From an uncultured Fretibacterium sp. (GTDB lineage Bacteria > Synergistota > Synergistia > Synergistales > Aminobacteriaceae): DNA of 6,715 nt. This document shows, in pieces, positions 1-4,649 of the stretch. The stretch covers positions 1 to 6,715 of the forward strand of contig CALEPX010000072.1 of the NCBI GenBank assembly GCA_937911045.1. Reading direction: 5' to 3'. The notes under the pieces were generated by a model. That model saw nothing but the letters and a program-made list of their open reading frames with translations. It did not search any database and was not told the origin of the DNA. The stretch's first letter is position 1. Each line of letters starts with the position of its first letter. The translations under genes and the position numbers were made by a program.

Positions 1-388
1 GTTCCTCACTTTTCTGCTCTTTCCTGAGCTGCAAATCATTGTCTTCAACAAAATCCTCAAGCCTGCGGATTATTGACTGATTAAGTTCTTCTCCATTTTT
101 GTAACTCCCAAGAGAACTCATATCAAATCTCAACACAACTGACGGGTGCTTCGCCTGTTCAGTAACCCATTCTTCGGCGTGTAAACCTTTGAACAGAGCA
201 GCTTTTCCGCTGAACATTGCGTCGAGCGTTGAGAGTGTTAATGACTTTCCGAAACGTCTTGGACGCGACAAAAAATATCTTCTGCCATTTCGAATCAGTT
301 CGAGTAATTTGCCAGTCTTATCAACGTACAGTAAATTATCCTGCCTCATTTGCACAAAATCCTGAACACCTATTGGTAACACTTGCAT
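1..388 (-). CDS. AAA-ATPase-like protein (PF09820 type), N-terminal part, cut by window edge
   Basis: The minus strand reads 129 codons from ATG at 388 to the window edge without a stop, so only the N-terminal part is present. It opens with LPIGVQDF at residues 4-11, followed by LYVDKTGKL at 20-28 and the P-loop-like segment SRPRRFGKSLTLSTL at 41-55. This order is the signature of the AAA-ATPase-like family (PF09820), whose members usually also carry a C-terminal PD-(D/E)XK nuclease-like domain (PF08011); that part would lie outside the window. An AGGAG site at 401-405 lies 12 nt before the ATG, a little far but the only good candidate, and a strong promoter sits further upstream. Such genes are often numerous in gut anaerobes. 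Their role is unsettled, with defence or mobile-element functions proposed. The family call is firm; the function is not. Confidence 0.85.
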   Translation of the reverse strand, partial: MQVLPIGVQDFVQMRQDNLLYVDKTGKLLELIRNGRRYFLSRPRRFGKSLTLSTLDAMFSGKAALFKGLHAEEWVTEQAKHPSVVLRFDMSSLGSYKNGEELNQSIIRRLEDFVEDNDLQLRKEQKSEE

Positions 389-415
389 GTTTTCGCCACT
401 CTCCTTTTTTGATTT

Positions 416-444
416 ATTTTACACCATCAAAATTCTCTTGACAA
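416..444 (-). promoter_or_regulatory. Sigma-70-like promoter of the AAA-ATPase-like gene
   Basis: Read on the minus strand, TTGTCA (444-439) and TAAAAT (421-416) are separated by exactly 17 nt. They stand 28 nt before the ATG at 388, leaving room for a short leader containing the AGGAG site. The -35 box overlaps one arm of an 8-bp inverted repeat (TCTTGACA at 436-443, TGTCAAGA at 473-480), which could be an operator or chance. Confidence 0.6.
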
Positions 445-480
445 GTTTTGTTTTCATTTCATGTCCGATTTGTGTCAAGA
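436..480. repeat. 8-bp inverted repeat around the AAA-ATPase promoter region
   Basis: TCTTGACA at 436-443 is matched by TGTCAAGA at 473-480, a perfect 8-bp inverted repeat with a 29-nt spacer. One arm covers the -35 box of the minus-strand promoter. A protein bound to both arms could regulate that promoter, but the repeat is short enough to arise by chance in AT-rich DNA. Confidence 0.3.
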
Positions 481-505
481 TTATGCCAACTAGGCACGAG
501 GTTGC

Positions 506-519
506 GATTTTCGAAAATC
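506..519. repeat. Perfect 14-bp palindrome
   Basis: GATTTTCGAAAATC reads identically on both strands with no spacer. It lies about 118 bp upstream of the AAA-ATPase-like start codon. Perfect palindromes of this size are typical of dimeric-regulator operators, but no copy was seen elsewhere in the window, so an operator role is inference. Confidence 0.35.
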
Positions 520-634
520 CGTAAAATTACGATTATGATTTGCTCTGAGTCATAATACAATTAATTAAGCAAAATGACAAATACGTTCCCTAGAGTGCTA
601 ATTACTGGAATTTTAGGTCGAACGTCATAGAAAT

Positions 635-702
635 TCACCGCCTTGTCGGTGATGGTAGTACCACAGGAGAGGGTTAGAATCCCTGAATGTGGGAGTGTTT
701 TT
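635..702 (+). other. Two-hairpin segment with T-run; possible small RNA 3' end or terminator
   Basis: The first hairpin pairs TCACCG (635-640) with CGGTGA (646-651) across a 6-nt loop. The second pairs CCACA (661-665) with TGTGG (688-692) and, inside it, AGGG (670-673) with CCCT (681-684) around a 7-nt loop. After five more bases comes a run of five T (698-702). The arrangement fits the 3' end of a structured transcript. I recognise no named RNA family. The inner arm looks superficially like a tRNA T-arm, but no tRNA body is present. The 3' end of an IS200/IS605-type element is another possibility that cannot be decided by eye. Confidence 0.3.
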
Positions 703-945
703 ATTGTGAAGATACTGAAATTTTAGTATGAACTGTCATTTTAGTGATGATATCTGCGGAGAAAATGGACAATTTTAACTTCTGTCGTCGTGATGGCAAA
801 AGTTGTACAAGTCGTATGAACACTAAAAAATAAGCACAAGATTGTGCAGTTTGCCGAGAGAAAGAAAACGGCTATGGGGTTAATTCAGGCATGTAAAAAA
901 CATGACCGCGAATATCGATAATATGAAGGAAAGAGAGGTTTAGCT

Positions 946-1068
946 ATTTTTATCAAGTTTACGGAATGCGGCTCAGAAGTTAGCGATTCCGCAATGGAAT
1001 GTCCTCACCGTGGGAAACAGCTCAAGAACTCAAACATAGTAAAGAAGGAAGGCGTGTTTTATGAATAA
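946..1068 (+). pseudogene. Remnant of a small zinc-ribbon protein gene
   Basis: The frame encodes 40 residues including FIKFTECGSEVSDSAMECPH and RGKQLK, ending at TAA 1066-1068. This matches the common N-terminal zinc ribbon of bacterial proteins (CxxCG, a short turn containing SD.A..CP, then CxxCG), except that two of the four metal-binding Cys are changed: the first is Phe (TTT, 958-960) and the last is Arg (CGT, 1009-1011). Each differs from TGT by one base. The frame has no ATG, GTG or TTG start. ATT at 946, seven bases after AGAGAGG, stands where ATG would be expected. Three lesions of this kind point to a decayed gene. Rare ATT initiation with a non-metal fold is the less likely alternative. 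Its last eight bases overlap the next small ORF. Confidence 0.55.
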
Positions 1069-1150
1069 GAAAATTTTCAGTGCAATTTGCTCTTTTATGG
1101 TGGTAATGTGCTTAATCGGCACTGCGTTTGTAGATATACCGAGACTTTAG
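1061..1150 (+). CDS. Small hydrophobic peptide, 29 aa, unknown function
   Basis: ATG at 1061 is preceded by GAAGGA (1044-1049) at a workable spacing. It encodes MNKKIFSAICSF, then a hydrophobic stretch VVMCLIGTAFV, and ends DIPRL. A positively charged start followed by about 17 apolar residues is the shape of a signal peptide or a single membrane segment. The ORF overlaps the end of the zinc-ribbon remnant by 8 nt and ends 63 nt before the condensation-domain gene, on the same strand. It could be a membrane micropeptide, a leader peptide, or the broken-off membrane segment of the ancestral zinc-ribbon protein, since zinc ribbons are often followed by one. I do not recognise it, and translation is unproven. 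Confidence 0.35.
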   Translation: MNKKIFSAICSFMVVMCLIGTAFVDIPRL

Positions 1151-1213
1151 TAGTAATACTTCGTTGAATTGTGTACACTTGAAGTGTTTTTGATTTCGAG
1201 AGGAGTAAAATAA

Positions 1214-2464
1214 ATGTATGAATATCCTTTAACACCTGAACAGTTATATTTTTACGAATTGCAGAAAAATTTCCCGTCATACCCGCTCTGCAACGGTTAT
1301 TCAATGTTATTTAAGTTACATGATTGGGTCGATATGAAAAAAGTATCCGACAGTCTCGTCAAGACCGCACAGGCTCACCCGGCTTGTCTTTCGCTTGTCG
1401 AGGAAATGGGAGGTACTCCTTATCAAAAATATGTCCCTGATTTAGTTACAGATGTGAAAATCGAAAAACTTTCAGAGGCTGAATTTCAATCAATGATAAA
1501 TGATTTGGTTCAGCCGTTTAATTCCTGTGTTGAACCGCCTTTCAAAGTAAGACTGTTTGAGACGGAGGCTGGGAAATATTTTTTCTTTGATTCTAATCAC
1601 ATATTCTCTGACGGTTTCGCAAAAATTAATTTCTCACAAGACTTGGGTAAAATTTACTTCGGCAAAGAAGTAGAACGTGATAATTGGTTTTCATATCTTG
1701 AGGAACGAGAACGCTCTAAAACGATGCCTCATTATCTTGAAAGCAAAAAATATTACGAAGATTTTTACGGCGGAACTGACTGGAGTATGTACCCTAAGCC
1801 CGATTATGAGATTGACATTGAAGCTATCACTGAAACACTCCACTTTGACGAAAATATATTATTCAGAAATTCAGAATTTAACGTTAGTGATTTAGAAGTA
1901 CTGAAAGAATATAATTTGACATATAACGAATTTTTTTCGATTGTTTCGCTTTTGTCAATGTCAACTTTCAATAACGCCGAGAATGTCCTGAACACCTGGA
2001 TTTATAAAGGTCGCTGGAAGAAATCACATCACAATATTGTAGGCAATATGATTATTGAGATGCCGTTTGCATTGAAATTAAAGGGAATGAGCCTAAATCA
2101 AATTTTCAAGAGTATCAGGGAGCAGGTAAAGGGTAATTTGCTTCACAGGGATTATTCGTATATTTCACTTGATGAAGAAATAGGGGATAAATATATTCTT
2201 TGTTCGTTTTATCAGGCTGATATATACGAGCTTATATACAATGAGCTTTTTGAAAAACTTGTTGCTGATTTTCATTCGAGTGCAAATATTTTTGATTTTT
2301 CGGTCAAGAATGACGGCGATAAATTTTCGTTCATACTTGAGTATCTACCTGATATGTACAAGTTAGGAAGTATTGAAAAGTTCGCGGATATTTTTGCCGA
2401 AACAGCAGATAAAGTCTTGAAAGCCATGAGAGAAAATAAATGTGATTTCGAGGCATGGTTTTAA
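1214..2464 (+). CDS. Free-standing NRPS-type condensation-domain protein
   Basis: This 416-aa protein has the size of a single condensation (C) domain. It opens with YPLTPEQLYFYELQ, a form of the C-domain start where the product site is built (C1 motif). The active-site motif HHxxxDG appears as NHIFSDG at residues 128-134: the catalytic second His (129), Asp133 and Gly134 are kept and the first His is Asn. Later, GRWKKSHHNIVGNMIIEMPF (267-286) matches the C5-type motif (GR...VGNF.N.LP). C domains join carrier-bound acyl or aminoacyl groups to amines or alcohols; free-standing members also act as acyltransferases. No adenylation or carrier domain is present in the protein or elsewhere in the window. 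AGGAG at 1201-1205 stands 8 nt before the ATG. The gene overlaps the next start by one base, so the two are almost certainly co-translated. It looks AT-richer than the lipoprotein gene at the other end. The substrate is unknown. Confidence 0.85.
   Translation: MYEYPLTPEQLYFYELQKNFPSYPLCNGYSMLFKLHDWVDMKKVSDSLVKTAQAHPACLSLVEEMGGTPYQKYVPDLVTDVKIEKLSEAEFQSMINDLVQPFNSCVEPPFKVRLFETEAGKYFFFDSNHIFSDGFAKINFSQDLGKIYFGKEVERDNWFSYLEERERSKTMPHYLESKKYYEDFYGGTDWSMYPKPDYEIDIEAITETLHFDENILFRNSEFNVSDLEVLKEYNLTYNEFFSIVSLLSMSTFNNAENVLNTWIYKGRWKKSHHNIVGNMIIEMPFALKLKGMSLNQIFKSIREQVKGNLLHRDYSYISLDEEIGDKYILCSFYQADIYELIYNELFEKLVADFHSSANIFDFSVKNDGDKFSFILEYLPDMYKLGSIEKFADIFAETADKVLKAMRENKCDFEAWF
2450..2453 (+). promoter_or_regulatory. 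Ribosome binding site that decides the MATE start
   Basis: GAGG at 2450-2453, inside the last codons of the condensation gene, is 10 nt before ATG 2464 but only 1 nt before the in-frame ATG 2455. The spacing therefore favours 2464, which also forms the common stop-start overlap TAATG. Confidence 0.55.
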
Positions 2465-4191
2465 TGAACAAAACACTTTGGAAAAATAAATTTCTGTCAT
2501 TGTTTTTAGTAGCGAGTATTGAAATGATTGTTTCAGTATTCGTTTTATTGTCTGATACTGTTATATCAGGTTATGCAGTTGGCGAGACAGGTATATCCGC
2601 AATGAACGTTATGAATCCGATAGTACAGTTCACAATTTTTATAAGCTACCTAATCGCAGTGGGATTATCATATTCTTATAATTCCGCCATGGGAAAAGCT
2701 GATAAAAAACATGCTGACGGGCTTTTCGGAATGGGGATAATAGTTTCGGTTTTGCTGGCTTTATTTGTATTTGTTATCGTTACGTTGTGCAGAGATTTAT
2801 ATTTTGAGTTTCTAAGTCCTGACATCAATATTTTGAAACATTCACGTGATTATTATTCGTATTACAAATATGTAATCTCGACTGATCCTGTTATAACGTT
2901 ATTAAGCACAATGGTTTATATTGATGGAGATGAATTACTTTCGGGAATTTCAAATATCGCACAGATCATAGTAAATATAGTCTGTTCAGTATTTTTTGCC
3001 ATTGAGTTAGACATGGGACTTAAGGGAATAGCTTTAGGAACACTCGCAAAAAATGTTGTTGCTGCTTTAATTTTATCGTGTCACTTCTTCCGCCAGTCTA
3101 ATTCATTGAAGCCGAGAATTTATTTCAGTATACATGATTTATGGGAATGTTGTAAAAACGGTTTTGTCGATGTCGGAATTTATTTGACAATAGGCGTGGT
3201 TTTATTTATCTTAAATAAGTTCATTATTATAAAATTCGGTGATATATTTCTCCCTGTCCTGTCAGTAGCCGTAAATATGCTGACATTGACAATAATTTTT
3301 GTCGGAATTGCACAAGCTGTATCGCCTCTTGTAAGTGTATATTGTAATGAGAAGAATTATCCAGCCGCTCATAAAGTTATGAATATGGCTATGAATTTTT
3401 CGATATTGGAAGGGATAACTTTTTCAGTTATATTATTTATTTTTGCCAAGTATGTGCCATTTGTTTTTAACATTAACGATCCTGAACTTGTTAAAGCCAG
3501 TATATACGCAGTTAGAATAGTCTCATCAACATTTGTAGTATTATCAGTGCTGTATCTCTGGGAAGGCTATTATATAATTCAGCATAAAAATATAATTGCC
3601 GTCATTTGTTTATTTTTACGAAGTTTAATATTTATGCCGTTGCTTGCAATACTTTTGGGATTAATTTTCGGTCTTAACGGTATATGGCTTGGAGTTGCAT
3701 TAACACCTGTTTTAACGTTGATAACGTGCGGTCTTATAACATGTATGAAATATGGCCGTGAGAATTTTCCTTATTATCTTGATGATAAAAATAATATTGC
3801 GGATTTTGATGTTGTCTTAACTCCAGAGAATGTGATAAAACTCCGTGATGACGCCGAAAAATTTTTGTCGAAGCATTCTATAACTTCAAAGATAATAAAT
3901 AGAATTATGCTTTTAATCGAAGAAACCGGTATGTCAATAATCGAGCAAAATAAAGTGAAAAAAATTCTTGCTGAATACACAATAGAGAGATTTGACAGCG
4001 ATAACGTCAGATTAATAGTGAGGGATAATGGAAAAATCTTTGACATTACGGATAAAAATTTGCAGATAAAGTCATTTAGAAATTATTTTTTTGCGCAGCT
4101 AATATCGATGAAGTCGTTAAAAGACCAAAAGAACATCACTACATTAAGTAATAACCGGAATATATTTATAATTAGGACTGACATGTTATAG
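2464..4191 (+). CDS. MATE-family efflux transporter with C-terminal HATPase-like domain
   Basis: From ATG 2464 the product is 575 aa; an in-frame ATG at 2455 would add three residues but has no spaced ribosome binding site. Residues 1 to about 430 form roughly twelve hydrophobic segments in the MATE pattern, with SDTVISGYAVGETGISAMNV near residues 30-49 and the second-half repeat starting near 230. MATE proteins export drugs or metabolites using a sodium or proton gradient. The cytoplasmic tail (about 450-575) resembles the GHKL/HATPase_c_2 fold of anti-sigma-factor kinases: an EE pair at 486-487 in LLIEETGMSIIEQN and a DNG box at 521-523. The N-box Asn is Ser (491) and no glycine-rich lid loop is visible, so ATP binding or kinase activity may be weakened. 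The gene shares one base with the condensation gene, suggesting that it exports that enzyme's product or is controlled with it. The MATE call is firm; the tail call is moderately firm. Confidence 0.85.
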   Translation: MNKTLWKNKFLSLFLVASIEMIVSVFVLLSDTVISGYAVGETGISAMNVMNPIVQFTIFISYLIAVGLSYSYNSAMGKADKKHADGLFGMGIIVSVLLALFVFVIVTLCRDLYFEFLSPDINILKHSRDYYSYYKYVISTDPVITLLSTMVYIDGDELLSGISNIAQIIVNIVCSVFFAIELDMGLKGIALGTLAKNVVAALILSCHFFRQSNSLKPRIYFSIHDLWECCKNGFVDVGIYLTIGVVLFILNKFIIIKFGDIFLPVLSVAVNMLTLTIIFVGIAQAVSPLVSVYCNEKNYPAAHKVMNMAMNFSILEGITFSVILFIFAKYVPFVFNINDPELVKASIYAVRIVSSTFVVLSVLYLWEGYYIIQHKNIIAVICLFLRSLIFMPLLAILLGLIFGLNGIWLGVALTPVLTLITCGLITCMKYGRENFPYYLDDKNNIADFDVVLTPENVIKLRDDAEKFLSKHSITSKIINRIMLLIEETGMSIIEQNKVKKILAEYTIERFDSDNVRLIVRDNGKIFDITDKNLQIKSFRNYFFAQLISMKSLKDQKNITTLSNNRNIFIIRTDML

Positions 4192-4208
4192 TTAAAGCAC
4201 TTAATTTC

Positions 4209-4619
4209 GTGACTGCCAGGTCAAGAGATAACACCGAAAAGCATACTGGCTACACGGAGAAGAACATGATTCAGTTGAGCTGCAGAAATAACTTTCCCCG
4301 AAACTTCTCCAATTCGATCATCTCAGCGTCCAATCCTGAAATCGTCCGCAAAACCGTAACTGAACATGCTGAAATAATCTTTGTGGATGAAACCGGCATT
4401 AATTCGAGGATATTCACCGATAGACGGAATCTGTCGTTAATTGATAACAAGAGCAAAAGGCGGACATGATGATAACGGATGCAAAATCTTTTCGGTTCAA
4501 CAGGCAATATACCTCTCACAAGGAGCTACGAGAAAAAAGCTAACTTTCTTCAAAACGTAGCCCCGTGTAAAAGAATTTTTGCTAATTTTAATCACATCAC
4601 AAATTTATTGTCAGCGTGA
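4209..4619 (+). pseudogene. Probable decayed IS66-type transposase fragment
   Basis: The frame from 4209 to 4469 encodes AEIIFVDETGI near residues 54-64, resembling the catalytic DETG segment of IS66 transposases (usually a DETG followed about 25-30 residues later by KRG). Here KSKRR follows at 81-85. After a +1 shift near 4456 the text continues as KGGHDDNGCKIF, which resembles the next IS66 block (KRG.dAm...GIL). The shifted frame is open to TGA at 4617-4619. No natural start, no full-length frame and no clear terminal inverted repeats are visible, so if this is IS66 it is a dead internal scrap. An IS630-type origin (also containing a DETG-like box) or chance similarity cannot be excluded by eye. 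Confidence 0.3.
4525..4561. repeat. Inverted repeat in the convergent gap
   Basis: GCTACG (4525-4530) pairs with CGTAGC (4556-4561), and inside it GAAA (4532-4535) can pair with TTTC (4545-4548). No T-run follows on either strand, so it is a poor intrinsic terminator. It might be an element end or a processing hairpin. Confidence 0.3.
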
Positions 4620-4649
4620 AGAAATGCTCTGAATAAATTATGTGATTAA
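4588..4649. repeat. Long imperfect hairpin over the lipoprotein stop codon
   Basis: TTAATCACAT (4588-4597) is a perfect 10-bp inverted match to ATGTGATTAA (4640-4649). Directly inside, AATTTATT (4602-4609) matches AATAAATT (4632-4639). Together they make an 18-bp AT-rich stem with a 4-nt bulge on one side and a 22-nt loop. The right arm contains the lipoprotein stop codon (4646-4648, minus strand). Its place between convergent genes suggests a transcript 3' end or a block to convergent transcription. The lack of GC pairs and of a T-run makes a classic terminator doubtful. Confidence 0.5.

Larger units (their letters stand above)
445..945. other. Intergenic stretch with no intact gene
   Basis: No reading frame here has both a credible start and recognisable protein content, and stops are frequent in all frames. 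The visible content is a 14-bp perfect palindrome (506-519), a 7-bp inverted repeat (532-538 with 550-556), a two-hairpin segment ending in a T-run (635-702), and two small hairpins (834-847 and 890-904). A weak promoter-like pair, TTACGA at 527-532 and CATAAT at 551-556 with an 18-nt spacer, lies before the two-hairpin segment. The stretch may be the wreckage of older genes, like the zinc-ribbon remnant that follows it. Confidence 0.5.
4192..4645. other. Convergent intergenic region with decayed sequence and inverted repeats
   Basis: This gap lies between the 3' ends of the plus-strand MATE gene and the minus-strand lipoprotein gene. It contains no intact gene. Visible contents are a probable transposase remnant (4209-4619), a 6-bp inverted repeat with inner pairing (4525-4561), and a long imperfect hairpin (4588-4649) that includes the lipoprotein stop codon. 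No classic GC-rich hairpin with a T-run follows the MATE gene, so how the operon terminates is unclear. Confidence 0.5.

Noticed and set aside
217..441. 74-aa plus-strand frame over the AAA-ATPase-like gene
   Set aside because: It is the antisense shadow of the well-recognised minus-strand coding sequence and has no domain content of its own.
667..688. tRNA T-arm-like sequence GGGTTAGAATCCC
   Set aside because: No acceptor, D-arm or anticodon arm can be built around it, and the loop differs from the TTC(G/A)A(A/T)(T/C) consensus.
962..1000. Alternative pairing of ATTCC (986-990) with GGAAT upstream (963-967) or downstream (996-1000), suggesting an attenuator
   Set aside because: The pairs are short and lie inside the zinc-ribbon coding remnant. 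No terminator stem with a T-run follows, so chance is more likely.
1175..1191. Hairpin ACACT-TGA-AGTGT followed by a T-run as a terminator before the condensation gene
   Set aside because: The stem is only 5 bp and AT-rich with a 3-nt loop, too weak to call, and it would separate the operon from any upstream promoter without a visible replacement promoter.
4221..4240. Glycine-riboswitch-like words (AGATAACACCGAA) after the MATE gene
   Set aside because: The rest of the aptamer core is absent, and the sequence lies downstream of the operon in the probable transposase remnant, with no gene for it to control.
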